From Oscillospiraceae bacterium (lineage in GTDB: Bacteria > Bacillota > Clostridia > Oscillospirales > Oscillospiraceae): DNA of 64,000 nucleotides. Shown in pieces: positions 1 through 8,318 of the stretch. Every line of letters starts with the position of its first letter. The stretch's first letter is position 1. The notes beneath the pieces are model-generated. The model did no database searches. It saw only the letters and a list, made by a program, of their open reading frames with translations, and was not told the DNA's origin. Location: positions 43,648 through 107,647 of the forward strand of contig JAJQCF010000013.1 in the NCBI GenBank assembly GCA_021202845.1, in the 5' to 3' direction. Position numbers and translations under genes: made by a program.

Positions 1-109
1 CCTGACCCGTGAAGGCGTTGACAAGGCTGCTCTTTCCCGCGTTGCGCCGCCCGAAGAAGGCAATGTGTACGCGCTCGCCGGAGGGGGTCTGGTTCATTCC
101 GCTGCTCAT
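1..109 (-). CDS. hydF: [FeFe]-hydrogenase maturation GTPase HydF, N-terminal fragment
   Basis: Only the first ~36 codons lie in the window; the gene runs off the left edge. The visible protein starts MSSGMNQTPSGERVHIAFFG and continues into the P-loop GRRNAGKSS, the Walker A of the Era/TrmE-type GTPase domain that begins HydF. HydF is the scaffold GTPase on which the 2Fe subcluster of the H-cluster is assembled before transfer to the hydrogenase. It starts 15 bp after the hydG stop codon on the same strand, so it is the third gene of a hydE-hydG-hydF operon. That context makes HydF the best call over other Era-like GTPases. Confidence 0.88.
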   Translation of the reverse strand, partial: MSSGMNQTPSGERVHIAFFGRRNAGKSSLVNAFTGQ

Positions 110-124
110 GGCCTTGCCCTCCCG

Positions 125-1543
125 TTACAGGCGGAAGTCGCGGCTGCCCGCGGCAATCATGTCCAAGCGGCTTGTGACAAGCTGCACAACCTTTTCGTTG
201 GGAATCTCCTTCATTTGCTCGGCAATGAGCTTTTCACCCACGGCGCGGGTTTCGGCGCTGGCGTAGTCCTCGAGATATTCCTTGAGCGTCATCAGCGCGT
301 TCGGCAGGCATATGTTGGATATTTGCCCGCTCTTGCACAGACTCATAAAGCGGTCGCCCGTCCTGCCCTCGCGGTAGCAGGCGGTGCAGAACGAGGGGAC
401 GTAGCCCATGCCCATGAGCCAGCGGACGACCTCGTCCAAGGTGCGCTGGTCGCTCACGTCGAACTGCGCGGAGTTTTCCTCCGGCAGCTCCTTCTGCACG
501 TAGCCGCCTACGCTGGTGCGGCTGCCGCCGGAGATTTGCGATATGCCGAGGTGCAGCACCCGCTCGCGCACGCGCTGGCTCTCGCGCGTGGAGATTATCA
601 TGCCGGTGTAGGGCACGGCTATGCGTATGCAGGCGACTATCTTGGCAAAAATGTCGTCGGAGATGCCGTTGTCAAACTCGCCCGGCTCTATGTCGTCGGC
701 GGGGCAGACGCGCGGCACGCTGATTGTGTGCGGCCCCACGCCGAACACCGCTTCAAGGTGCTCCGCGTGCATCAGCAGTCCCGCGAACTCGTAGCGGTAG
801 CCCTGAAGCCCGAACAGCACGCCGAGACCGACGTCGTCAATGCCGCCCTGCATGGCGCGGTCGTGAGCCTCCGTCTGGCGGCGGTAGTCGCTCTTGGGTC
901 CCACGGGGTGCAGCTGCTCGTAGCCCTTGCGGTTGTAGGTCTCTTGGAACAGAATGTATGTGCCTATGCCGGCGTCGTGCAGGCGCTTGTAGTTCTCCAC
1001 CGTTGTGGCGGCAATATTCACGTTCACGCGGCGGATAGCGCCGTTTTTGTGCTTTATGGAGTATATGGTGTCGATGCTCTCTAAAATATAGTCGAGCGAG
1101 TTATAAACAGGGTGCTCGCCAGCCTCTATCGCAAGACGCTTGTGTCCCATGTCCTGCAGCGCCGTGACCTCGGCGCGTATCTCGTCCTGCGTGAGCTTTT
1201 TGCGCACAATGTGCTTGTTTTTGGCGTGGTAGGGGCAGTAGAGGCAGCTGTTGACGCAGTAGTTGCTGAGGTAGAGCGGCGCGAACATGACGATGCGGTT
1301 GCCGTAAAAGTCCTTTTTAATCTGCTCTGCCAGCGCGCATATCTCGGCGTTCTTGTCCTCTAACTCGCAGGCCAGCAGCACGGAAGCCTCGCGGTGGGTC
1401 AGCCCCTTGCGCAGCCGAGCCTTGGCAAGTATTTCGTCCACTAAGACGCTGTCGTTTTTGTGCTCGTCGGCGTAACGGAGAGTTGCCATTATCTCCTCGC
1501 TGTCTATAAACTCGTCGGCGCACATGGATTTGGGGTCGTACAT
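125..1543 (-). CDS. hydG: [FeFe]-hydrogenase maturase HydG (tyrosine lyase, radical SAM)
   Basis: Radical-SAM enzyme of 472 residues that cleaves tyrosine to give the CO and cyanide ligands of the H-cluster; cytosolic. The radical-SAM CX3CX2C triad is at about C96, C100 and C103 (CVNSCLYC). The C-terminal auxiliary-cluster motif CX2CX22C is present (FCTACYREG onward, last Cys in NICLPN). Together these separate HydG from ThiH. I start at the ATG giving MYDPKSMCADEF, which matches the family N-terminus and has a GAGGAAG ribosome site 8-9 nt upstream; an upstream in-frame ATG would add 17 unconserved residues. It lies about 100 bp after hydE and just before hydF. A full-length, apparently functional member. 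Confidence 0.96.
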   Translation of the reverse strand: MYDPKSMCADEFIDSEEIMATLRYADEHKNDSVLVDEILAKARLRKGLTHREASVLLACELEDKNAEICALAEQIKKDFYGNRIVMFAPLYLSNYCVNSCLYCPYHAKNKHIVRKKLTQDEIRAEVTALQDMGHKRLAIEAGEHPVYNSLDYILESIDTIYSIKHKNGAIRRVNVNIAATTVENYKRLHDAGIGTYILFQETYNRKGYEQLHPVGPKSDYRRQTEAHDRAMQGGIDDVGLGVLFGLQGYRYEFAGLLMHAEHLEAVFGVGPHTISVPRVCPADDIEPGEFDNGISDDIFAKIVACIRIAVPYTGMIISTRESQRVRERVLHLGISQISGGSRTSVGGYVQKELPEENSAQFDVSDQRTLDEVVRWLMGMGYVPSFCTACYREGRTGDRFMSLCKSGQISNICLPNALMTLKEYLEDYASAETRAVGEKLIAEQMKEIPNEKVVQLVTSRLDMIAAGSRDFRL

Positions 1544-1643
1544 ATTAAAACACTTCCTCGTTTGAAAATATATATGGATAACGATTTGCCTCACATGGGG
1601 GCGGGGCAGCCGTTATTTAGACAGGATTATCGGCCGAGCGCTG

Positions 1644-2684
1644 TCAGCGCTCTAAAAAGTCGCCGCGGGATTGGGATAAGGTGCAGCCTACGGAGGCTAT
1701 GCGGCGCTCAAGGCACCCGCGGCACTCCGCGGCCTCCTCGCCGGTGCAGATTTTGTTGTCGTAGAGCTGATAGTCCCCGCGCACGTTCACGGGGGAGAGG
1801 TTCGGCATGACCACGTTTGCTCCCGCCAGTATGCCCTTTTCACGCCCGCGCGGGTCGATGGTGCCGAGCGCGGTCGTGGCGGGCAGCAGTACGCGCGGCA
1901 GCATGAGGCGTATCAGCGCCAGCAGGAAGAGCGTCAGCTCCGCCGTACCGGCCTTTTCCTTGGCAAAGGGCGTGTCGTGCTGGGGTATGAACGGCCCTAT
2001 GCCGACCATGTGCGGCTTCAGCTCCTGCAAAAAGACCATGTCTTTGGCCAGACAGAGGTTTGTCTGCCCGGGCGAGCCGACCATGAACCCCGCACCCACC
2101 TGATAGCCTATGTCCTTGAGGTCGCGCAGGCAGCGCCTGCGGTTGGCAAACGACATCTCCGGCGGGTGCAGCAGGCGGTAGTGCTCCGCGTCCGCCGTCT
2201 CGTGGCGCAGCAGATAGCGGTTCGCGCCCGCGGCGTAGAGTTTTTCATAGCTTTCGCGGCTGCGCTCGCCCAGCGACAGCGTTATGGCGCAGTCCGGCCA
2301 GCGTCGGCGCATTTGTTCTATGAGCGGGACTAAGCGCGCGTCCGTCCAGTAGGGGTCCTCGCCGCCTTGGAGCACGAATGTGCGAAAGCCGAGGGCGTAG
2401 CCGCTCTCGCAGCAGGAGAGGATTTCCTCTTCCGTGAGCCGGTAGCGATGAACGGCGGCGCTGCTGCGGCGTATTCCGCAGTAGCGGCAGTCGTTTTTGC
2501 AGTAGTTTGTGAACTCGATAAGTCCGCGCGTAAAGATTTCGCGGCCGTAGTATTTTTCACGCACGGCGCGGGCGCGGGCAAAAAGCTCCTCGTCGTCGGC
2601 GCCGCGGCGCTCGTCAAGCACTCTCAGCCACTCGCTCTGCGTCAGCTCCGCGCCGGAGCAGAGCTTTTCTATCAGCTCATGCAT
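1644..2684 (-). CDS. hydE: [FeFe]-hydrogenase maturase HydE (radical SAM)
   Basis: Radical-SAM protein of 346 residues, the usual length for HydE, which builds the bridging dithiolate part of the H-cluster together with HydG and HydF. The CX3CX2C triad is at C62, C66 and C69 (CKNDCRYC), followed by a biotin-synthase-like TIM-barrel sequence (LQGGEDPYW, then GFMVGSPGQT). A GGGGAGGTGG ribosome site precedes the ATG. First gene of the hydEGF operon; a consensus-like promoter and an attenuator-like hairpin lie in its leader (separate entries). HydE resembles BioB and PylB, but the adjacent hydG and hydF settle the identity. No hydrogenase structural gene is in this window. Confidence 0.96.
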   Translation of the reverse strand: MHELIEKLCSGAELTQSEWLRVLDERRGADDEELFARARAVREKYYGREIFTRGLIEFTNYCKNDCRYCGIRRSSAAVHRYRLTEEEILSCCESGYALGFRTFVLQGGEDPYWTDARLVPLIEQMRRRWPDCAITLSLGERSRESYEKLYAAGANRYLLRHETADAEHYRLLHPPEMSFANRRRCLRDLKDIGYQVGAGFMVGSPGQTNLCLAKDMVFLQELKPHMVGIGPFIPQHDTPFAKEKAGTAELTLFLLALIRLMLPRVLLPATTALGTIDPRGREKGILAGANVVMPNLSPVNVRGDYQLYDNKICTGEEAAECRGCLERRIASVGCTLSQSRGDFLER

Positions 2685-2719
2685 TGCTTGTCAGTCCACC
2701 TCCCCTTGGGACACAAAAA

Positions 2720-2745
2720 GCGCGCCCCCGCGGAAAGAGGCGCGC
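2720..2745 (-). terminator. Attenuator-like hairpin in the hydE leader
   Basis: Read on the minus strand, a GCGCGCC arm pairs with GGCGCGC and is followed directly by TTTTTGTG. It lies between the putative hydE promoter (2849-2877) and the hydE start at 2684, and no minus-strand gene ends here. It would therefore terminate transcription inside the operon leader, which suggests attenuation rather than a normal operon end. The surrounding 2685-3010 gap otherwise holds only the two divergent promoter regions. Confidence 0.55.
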
Positions 2746-2848
2746 AGAAATACACACAGACAGTGAAAATGAAAAATCAAATGTGTTCCGCAAAACCTTT
2801 CCCGTCAGGCCGCAGGCCGCGCCTTCCGCGTCAGTATTCAGCGTAATT

Positions 2849-2877
2849 ATTATAGTATATTCCGCGCGGTTTGTAAA
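2849..2877 (-). promoter_or_regulatory. Putative sigma-A promoter of hydEGF
   Basis: On the minus strand: -35 TTTACA (2872-2877), 17-nt spacer, -10 TATAAT (2849-2854). Transcription would start near 2842, leaving a leader of about 155 nt before hydE. Sequence match only. Confidence 0.6.
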
Positions 2878-3010
2878 GAATAGTTTTATTTTTGACAAAC
2901 AAGCCGCTTCGGCGGGTATGGCAAACGCGCGGCGGTGAGCATAATATGTAGCAGTCGGAAAACACATAAAGCCGACATTTGATTATTGAAAAGACTTTGA
3001 GGTGACGGCA

Positions 3011-3841
3011 ATGAAATTCGCGGTTTTGGGAGGGGACGACAGGAGCGTCCGACTGTGCAGACTGCTGGCTGCCGACGGCCACACCGTCGCTGCCTGCGGA
3101 CTGGAAAAGGCGCTGCACTGTCAAACACTTGACGAAGCGCTCCGCGGCGCGGACTGCGCCGTGCTGCCGCTGCCGGCGGTGAAAAACGGCCTTATCAACG
3201 CGCCCTACTCCTGCGCGCAGCTCACGCCGAGCGAGGTGCTGCGCGCGGCGGAGCCGGAAACGGTTATCTGCGCCGGTATAGCGGGAGCGCTGGAGGCCGA
3301 CTGCGCCGCGCTGGGGCTGAGGCTGTATGACTACTACGCCCGCGAGGACTTCACTGTTGCGAACGCGGAGCTGACGGCGGAGGGCGCGCTGGCGCTGCTG
3401 CTGCGCGAAAGCCCGTCGGCTCTCGGCGGCGCGAGGGTGCTGGTATGCGGCTTCGGGCGCATAGGCAAGCTGCTCGCGCTCAAGCTGCTGGCGCTGCACG
3501 CGCGCGTGAGCGTTTACGCCCGCTCGGGCGGCGACAGGGCACTGGCGCGCTGCCTCGGCATGGAGGCCGTGAAGCCGAACGACTTGGGAGCGCTCGGCGG
3601 CTTTGACTTCGTGGTGAACACCATACCCGCGCCCGTATTCGGCGCGGCGGAGTTGGAGGCCTTCGGCGCGGCGCGGCTGGTGGAGCTGGCGAGCGCGCCG
3701 GGAGGCTTTGACGCCGCGGCGGCGGAGAGCGCGGGGCGGCGCATTATCCAAGGCGGCGGGCTGCCCGCGCGCATATCCCCCGAGGCCGCGGGCATTGCCG
3801 TCCGCGATGCGGTATACGCGATTTTGGAGGAATCACAATGA
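3011..3841 (+). CDS. dpaA: Dipicolinate synthase subunit A
   Basis: Makes, with subunit B, dipicolinic acid from the lysine-pathway intermediate dihydrodipicolinate in the mother cell; dipicolinate-calcium then loads the spore core. The protein (276 aa from the ATG; family about 290) opens with a dinucleotide-fold stretch MKFAVLGGDDRS and has a second NAD(P)-binding motif GFGRIGK near residue 147, as in SpoVFA. I prefer ATG 3011 over the GTG at 3002, because GAGGTG at 2999-3004 is then a well-placed ribosome site. It overlaps dpaB by 4 nt (ATGA), so the two are translationally coupled. Expression is expected from a sporulation sigma factor; upstream CATAATAT (from 2940) is only a weak sigma-E/K-like -10. 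Confidence 0.93.
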   Translation: MKFAVLGGDDRSVRLCRLLAADGHTVAACGLEKALHCQTLDEALRGADCAVLPLPAVKNGLINAPYSCAQLTPSEVLRAAEPETVICAGIAGALEADCAALGLRLYDYYAREDFTVANAELTAEGALALLLRESPSALGGARVLVCGFGRIGKLLALKLLALHARVSVYARSGGDRALARCLGMEAVKPNDLGALGGFDFVVNTIPAPVFGAAELEAFGAARLVELASAPGGFDAAAAESAGRRIIQGGGLPARISPEAAGIAVRDAVYAILEESQ

Positions 3842-4413
3842 GCAAAAAGCGCGTCGGTCTGGCAATGACCGGCTCGTACTGCACATATGAAAGAGCGCTG
3901 GACGCCTTTTCGCGTCTCGCGGCGGACTATGACCTTGTGCCGATTATGTCCGACACGGCCTCGCAGACCGACAGCCGCTTCGGCTCCGCGGAGAGCTTCA
4001 AAAAGCGGCTGGAGGCGCTGACGGGCAGGCCGGTTATCGACACCGTGACGGGCGCGGAGCCCATAGGCCCGCAGGGGCTGCTGGATTTGCTGCTCATAGC
4101 GCCCTGTACGGGCAACACGCTGGCCAAGTTAGCGCTCGGCATCACCGACAGCGCCGTGCTGATGGCGGCCAAGTCCCACCTCAGAAACGGCAGACCCGTG
4201 CTCATAGCCGTTTCCAGCAACGACGGCCTTTCCGGCTCCGCGCAGAACATAGGCGCGCTGCTGAACAGGCGGAATATATACTTCGTGCCGTTCTATCAGG
4301 ACGACCCGCAGCGCAAGCCGCGCTCGCTGGCCGCGAGGTACGACAGACTGGGCGAGGCGGCGGAGGCCGCGCTGGAGGGCAGACAGCTCCAGCCCATTCT
4401 GGCCGCGGACTGA
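3838..4413 (+). CDS. dpaB: Dipicolinate synthase subunit B (flavoprotein family)
   Basis: Second subunit of dipicolinate synthase, 191 aa, a flavoprotein of the UbiX/Dfp fold (about 200 aa in Bacillus SpoVFB). Typical features are GLAMTGSYCTYERA at the N-terminus, the central LLIAPCTGNTLAKLALGI that lines the flavin/active site, and the later SSNDGLSG segment. It overlaps dpaA by four bases. A GC-rich hairpin follows the stop at 4431-4459. With dpaA it marks the organism as a true endospore former. Nothing unusual was seen in the protein. Confidence 0.94.
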   Translation: MSKKRVGLAMTGSYCTYERALDAFSRLAADYDLVPIMSDTASQTDSRFGSAESFKKRLEALTGRPVIDTVTGAEPIGPQGLLDLLLIAPCTGNTLAKLALGITDSAVLMAAKSHLRNGRPVLIAVSSNDGLSGSAQNIGALLNRRNIYFVPFYQDDPQRKPRSLAARYDRLGEAAEAALEGRQLQPILAAD

Positions 4414-4430
4414 CGAGCCAAAGCGCCAGC

Positions 4431-4459
4431 CGCCGCTCTCCCCACGCGGGAGGGCGGCG
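4431..4459 (+). terminator. GC-rich hairpin after dpaB
   Basis: CGCCGCTCTCCC pairs with GGGAGGGCGGCG (one G-U) around a 5-nt loop, 17 nt after the dpaB stop. The downstream T content is poor, so it is only a possible terminator. Confidence 0.4.
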
Positions 4460-4596
4460 TGTTTATGCGCCGACGCCACGGAGCCGGGCGTGTGCATATG
4501 CAGCAGAATATCCACAAATATTAGTTCCGTTCAAGATTTTTTCGGGGTCAAAATGCATAAATATCGAATTTTCCGCGATTTTGGCGAACTGGGTTA

Positions 4597-4625
4597 TTGA
4601 CATCGGGCGAAATTCGCATTATTAT
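4597..4625 (+). promoter_or_regulatory. Putative promoter of the amino-acid ABC operon
   Basis: TTGACA (4597-4602), 17-nt spacer, TATTAT (4620-4625). The spacer holds the small palindrome GCGAAATTCGC (4607-4617), a possible operator. The leader to the start codon is about 50 nt. Confidence 0.6.
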
Positions 4626-4682
4626 AGTCATTGTTTACAACAGACTGCAAATAGCTTTTGCAGAACAGGAGGACATTACATA

Positions 4683-5654
4683 ATGAAAAAGCTGATAGCA
4701 ATACTGACTGTTACAGCGCTCGTGCTGTGCCTGTGCGCAGGCTGCGGCAGCAGCAGCTCCACTACCACCACCACGGACACAAGCTCCGCCGACACTGCTG
4801 CGGCCGACACCGCCGCTTCTGCTGACGACGCTGCCGCGGACACCTCTGCCGACACCGCCGCCGATGACGCAAGCGCCGACGCCGTCGCCTCCGGCGTGGA
4901 GGACGGCGTGCTGACAATCGCAATGGAGTGCGCCTACGCCCCCTACAACTGGACGCAGTACGACGACTCCAACGGAGCCGTGCCCATAAGCGGCACCAGC
5001 GGCGAGTACGCCAACGGCTACGACGTGATGATTGCCAAGATGATTTGCGAGGCCAATGGCTGGGACCTTGAGGTTATCCGCACCGACTGGGACTCCCTTG
5101 TGCCCGGCGTACAGACCGGCATCTATGACGCCGTTATCGCCGGACAGTCCATGACCGAGGAGCGCATGGAGGAGGTCGATTTTGCCGGCCCCTACTTCTA
5201 CGCCTCTATCGTCTGCGTCACTCTTGAAGGCAGCGATTATGCCGACGCTCAGGGTCTCAGCGACCTCGCGGGCGGCACCTGCACCGCGCAGATAGCCACT
5301 ATCTGGTACGACAGTATGCTGGGCCAGATTCCCGACGCCAAGATTCAGACCGCCGCCGAGACTGCTCCCGCCATGCTCATGGCTCTGGAAACCGGCGCTG
5401 TAGACTTTGTCTGCACCGATATGCCGACCGCTCTGGCCGCCTGCGCCGCCTATGACGACATGGTTCTGCTGGACTTCACCGGCTCCGACGACAACTTTGA
5501 CGCCGACGAGGGCGAGATTAACATCGGCGTTTCTCTTATGAAGGGCAACACCGTCCTCAAGGACGCCATTGACTCCGTGCTCTCCACCATGACCGCGGAC
5601 GACTTCAACGAGCTGATGGACGAGGCCATTGCTATTCAGCCCCTTAGCGAGTGA
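4683..5654 (+). CDS. Amino-acid ABC transporter substrate-binding lipoprotein
   Basis: Extracytoplasmic binding component of a polar amino-acid importer (family 3 solute-binding protein), 323 aa. The start at ATG 4683 follows AGGAGG at 4667-4672 and yields a lipoprotein signal peptide (MKKLIAILTVTALVLCLCAG then Cys). Next comes a low-complexity Ser/Thr/Asp/Ala linker of about 60 residues, then the periplasmic-binding fold with the family 3 features GYDVMIAK, MTEERMEEVDF and FVCTDMPTA. An in-frame start at 4581 would fall before the promoter and add about 34 residues, so I reject it. First gene of a binding protein-permease-ATPase operon. The substrate cannot be read from sequence. Confidence 0.92.
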   Translation: MKKLIAILTVTALVLCLCAGCGSSSSTTTTTDTSSADTAAADTAASADDAAADTSADTAADDASADAVASGVEDGVLTIAMECAYAPYNWTQYDDSNGAVPISGTSGEYANGYDVMIAKMICEANGWDLEVIRTDWDSLVPGVQTGIYDAVIAGQSMTEERMEEVDFAGPYFYASIVCVTLEGSDYADAQGLSDLAGGTCTAQIATIWYDSMLGQIPDAKIQTAAETAPAMLMALETGAVDFVCTDMPTALAACAAYDDMVLLDFTGSDDNFDADEGEINIGVSLMKGNTVLKDAIDSVLSTMTADDFNELMDEAIAIQPLSE

Positions 5655-5678
5655 TAGCTCACCGAGCAAAAAACCTCA

Positions 5679-5708
5679 AAGGCGAGGGACATTGCAGTCT
5701 CTCGCCTT
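5679..5708 (+). promoter_or_regulatory. Intercistronic stem-loop between binding protein and permease
   Basis: AAGGCGAGGGA (5679-5689) pairs with TCTCTCGCCTT (5698-5708), with one G-U pair and an 8-nt loop, in the gap between the two genes and without a T-run. This position commonly protects the 3' end of binding-protein mRNA or partly terminates, giving more binding protein than permease. Confidence 0.6.
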
Positions 5709-5742
5709 GCGGACTTTATAAAGAGAGGGAGGAGCGGCTTTC

Positions 5743-6603
5743 ATGACAAAATTTGTAGAGCTGGCATCCGACATCAGCGTACTGCTCAGCAAATATGCCG
5801 GAGCGTACTTCGGCGGCATATGGAAAACGCTGGCGCTTGCGCTCGTTGCCACCGCTATCGGCTGCGTAATCGGCTATCTCTGCGGCGTACTGCAAACCAT
5901 ACCGCACACAAAATCGGACAGCGCCGTTAAGCGTTTTTTCCTTGCGCTTATCCGCGTTGTCATACGCATTTATGTCGAGGTGTTCCGCGGCACGCCTATG
6001 GTGCTGCAGGCGGTTTTCATCTACTACGCGCTGCCGTACTTCAGCGGCAACGCCCTGCGCTTTGATAACATCTGGGTCGCGGGCATTCTGGTTGTCTCCA
6101 TAAACACCGGCGCGTACATGGCGGAAACGGTGCGCGGCGGCATAATCTCCATTGACCCCGGCCAGACTGAGGGTGCGAAGGCCATAGGCATGAACCACTT
6201 CCAGACCATGCTCTATGTCATCATGCCGCAGGTGACGCGCAACATTCTGCCGCAGATAGGCAACAACTACATCATCAACGTCAAGGACACCTCCGTCATG
6301 TTCATAATCGGCTTTTCGGAGTTCTTTGCCGTCCACCGCGCGGTCGTGGGCGCGACGTACAAGTATTTCCCGTCCGCCACCATTGAAATGGCGGGCTACC
6401 TCTGCATGACGCTCATCGCCTCGTTCATACTGCGCTGGATTGAGCACAAGTTGGACGGCGCGGACAACTACACGCTGGTGGAAAACGACACGCTTACCAT
6501 GTCCGCGGGGACATACAGCTACGACGGTGAGGGCGAGAGCGACGAGTCGCGCGAGAGGATTCGCCAGTCGCTCAAGCACGGTCGGTCAAGAGGGGAGCGC
6601 TGA
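5743..6603 (+). CDS. Amino-acid ABC transporter permease
   Basis: Integral-membrane subunit (286 aa) of the HisM/GlnP type. Hydrophobic helices begin near residue 25, and the cytoplasmic EAA loop that contacts the ATPase reads EGAKAIGMNHFQTMLYVIMP at about residues 143-162. The N-terminal RGTPMVLQ segment is typical of polar amino-acid permeases. The ATG is preceded by GGGAGGAG. The C-terminal ~40 residues are a charged, Ser/Arg-rich tail longer than in most family members. It ends 6 bp before the ATPase gene, in the same operon. Confidence 0.93.
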   Translation: MTKFVELASDISVLLSKYAGAYFGGIWKTLALALVATAIGCVIGYLCGVLQTIPHTKSDSAVKRFFLALIRVVIRIYVEVFRGTPMVLQAVFIYYALPYFSGNALRFDNIWVAGILVVSINTGAYMAETVRGGIISIDPGQTEGAKAIGMNHFQTMLYVIMPQVTRNILPQIGNNYIINVKDTSVMFIIGFSEFFAVHRAVVGATYKYFPSATIEMAGYLCMTLIASFILRWIEHKLDGADNYTLVENDTLTMSAGTYSYDGEGESDESRERIRQSLKHGRSRGER

Positions 6604-6609
6604 GAAATT

Positions 6610-7353
6610 ATGAGCGAAAATATTCTTGAAATACGCCACCTGTCCAAGTCCTTCGGCAGCCATGAGGTTTTGCGGGACATAGACTTCACCGTGTCCTCGG
6701 GGGACGTGACGAGCATAATCGGCGCCTCCGGCTCCGGCAAGTCCACGCTTTTGCGCTGCATCAACCTGTTGGAGCAGCCGACGAGCGGGGAAATACTGTT
6801 CCACGGCAAGGACGTTGTGTCGGGCGCTGTCAACAACGCCGCCTACCGCGCCAAGGTGGGCATGGTGTTCCAGTCGTTCAACCTTTTCAACAACATGACG
6901 GTGCTGGATAACTGCATCGTCGGGCAGACAAAGGTGCTGAAAAAGGGCAAGGATGAGAGCAGGTCGAACGCCATGCGCTATCTGGAAAAGGTGGGCATGA
7001 CGCCGTATATCAACGCCCGCCCGCGCCAGCTCTCCGGCGGCCAGAAGCAGCGCGTCGCCATTGCCCGCGCCCTCGCTATGGAGCCGGAAGTGCTGCTGTT
7101 CGACGAGCCTACGAGCGCCCTCGACCCCGAAATGGTCGGCGAGGTGCTGGCCGTTATGCGCGACCTCGCGCGCGAGGGCATGACCATGCTCGTCGTCACG
7201 CACGAAATGGCCTTTGCCAGAGACGTCAGCAACCACGTCGTCTACATGGCTGAGGGCGTCATAGCCGAGGAGGGCGAGCCCAAAGAGCTCTTTGCCAACC
7301 CCAAGAACGAGAGAACGCGCGAGTTTTTGTCGCGCTTTTTGGAAAACAACTAA
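6610..7353 (+). CDS. Amino-acid ABC transporter ATP-binding protein
   Basis: Cytoplasmic ATPase of the GlnQ/HisP family, 247 aa (family about 240). Walker A is GASGSGKST near residue 37, the Q-loop lies in VFQSFNLF, the signature is LSGGQKQR, Walker B is [13 protein letters not shown] and the H-loop sits in VVTHEMAFA. It starts 6 bp after the permease, so the whole importer is one transcriptional unit with the binding protein at 4683. The family is very well conserved and the call is secure; the transported amino acid is unknown. Confidence 0.95.
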   Translation: MSENILEIRHLSKSFGSHEVLRDIDFTVSSGDVTSIIGASGSGKSTLLRCINLLEQPTSGEILFHGKDVVSGAVNNAAYRAKVGMVFQSFNLFNNMTVLDNCIVGQTKVLKKGKDESRSNAMRYLEKVGMTPYINARPRQLSGGQKQRVAIARALAMEPEVLLFDEPTSALDPEMVGEVLAVMRDLAREGMTMLVVTHEMAFARDVSNHVVYMAEGVIAEEGEPKELFANPKNERTREFLSRFLENN

Positions 7354-7391
7354 TTTATCTCAATCCCAGACCACAAGCAAGAAGGATACCG

Positions 7392-8318
7392 ATGAAAACG
7401 AACAACGCACACCACGCCCTGCTGCTGCTTTTAACAGCGTTCATATGGGGCGTGGCGTTTGTGGCTCAGTCCGCGGGAGGGGACGCGGTCGGGCCTTATA
7501 CATTTAACTCCATCCGCTCGCTCATAGGCGGCGCGGTGCTCATTCCCGTAATATTTTTTCTGCAAAAAACCGGCCTCGCGCCCAAGCACGAGGGCGGGGA
7601 CAGAGCGACCCTGATAAAAGGCGGCATTGCCTGCGGTATAGCGCTCGGCCTTGCCAGCATGACCCAGCAGCTCGGGATGTACTACGGCGCGGGCACGGGC
7701 AAGGCCGGCTTTCTTACCGCCTGCTACATACTCCTTGTGCCCATTCTCGGCATATTTCTGGGCAAAAAATGCGGCAAAAAGGTGTGGATTGGCGTAGCCC
7801 TTGCGCTCGTCGGGCTATATTTAATATGTATAAACGGCGCGTTTCGGCTGGGCAGGGACGACATACTGCTGCTCGTTTCGGCGCTGCTTTTCTCCGTACA
7901 CATTCTGATAATAGACCACTTTTCGCCAATGGTTGACGGCGTTAAAATGAGCTGCATACAGTTCTGGGTGGCGGGGCTGCTGTGCGTCGCGCCCATGCTT
8001 TGCGTGGACATGGGCTTTTCCGCCGAGAGCGCCGCCGCGTGGAGAGCGAATTTAGCCAGCGGCGAGGCGTGGATAAGCATACTCTACGCCGGTGTGCTCT
8101 CCAGCGGTGTGGCCTACACGCTGCAAATTGTCGGCCAGCGCGGCATGAACCCCACGGTCGCGGCGCTCATTATGAGCATGGAATCCGTGTTCTCGCTTCT
8201 GGCCGGTTGGGTGCTGCTCGACCAGACCATGAGCATAAAGGAGCTGCTGGGCTGCGTATTGGTGTTTGCCGCCATAATACTCGCCCAGCTCCCCGATAAG
8301 ACTGCTGAGGCGCGTTAG
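7392..8318 (+). CDS. EamA-family (DMT) transporter
   Basis: Membrane protein of 308 aa with about ten hydrophobic segments arranged as two EamA repeats. The first begins at LLLLTAFIWGVAFVAQ; the second covers roughly residues 155-300 and includes GVLSSGVAYTLQIVGQ, a hallmark of the second repeat. Members export amino acids or small metabolites, but the substrate here cannot be inferred. It lies 38 bp after the ABC ATPase and may be co-transcribed. Its stop codon (8316-8318) overlaps the stop of the convergent nucleotidyltransferase gene. Confidence 0.88.
   Translation: MKTNNAHHALLLLLTAFIWGVAFVAQSAGGDAVGPYTFNSIRSLIGGAVLIPVIFFLQKTGLAPKHEGGDRATLIKGGIACGIALGLASMTQQLGMYYGAGTGKAGFLTACYILLVPILGIFLGKKCGKKVWIGVALALVGLYLICINGAFRLGRDDILLLVSALLFSVHILIIDHFSPMVDGVKMSCIQFWVAGLLCVAPMLCVDMGFSAESAAAWRANLASGEAWISILYAGVLSSGVAYTLQIVGQRGMNPTVAALIMSMESVFSLLAGWVLLDQTMSIKELLGCVLVFAAIILAQLPDKTAEAR

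Noticed and set aside
65..1084. Long open frame opposite hydG
   Set aside because: Antisense to a clearly conserved gene; high-GC genomes produce such shadow frames and it shows no domain or ribosome site.
3011..4413. dpaAB as shikimate- or lysine-pathway dehydrogenase and a UbiX decarboxylase
   Set aside because: The tandem, 4-nt overlap, order and N-terminal motifs match dipicolinate synthase better.
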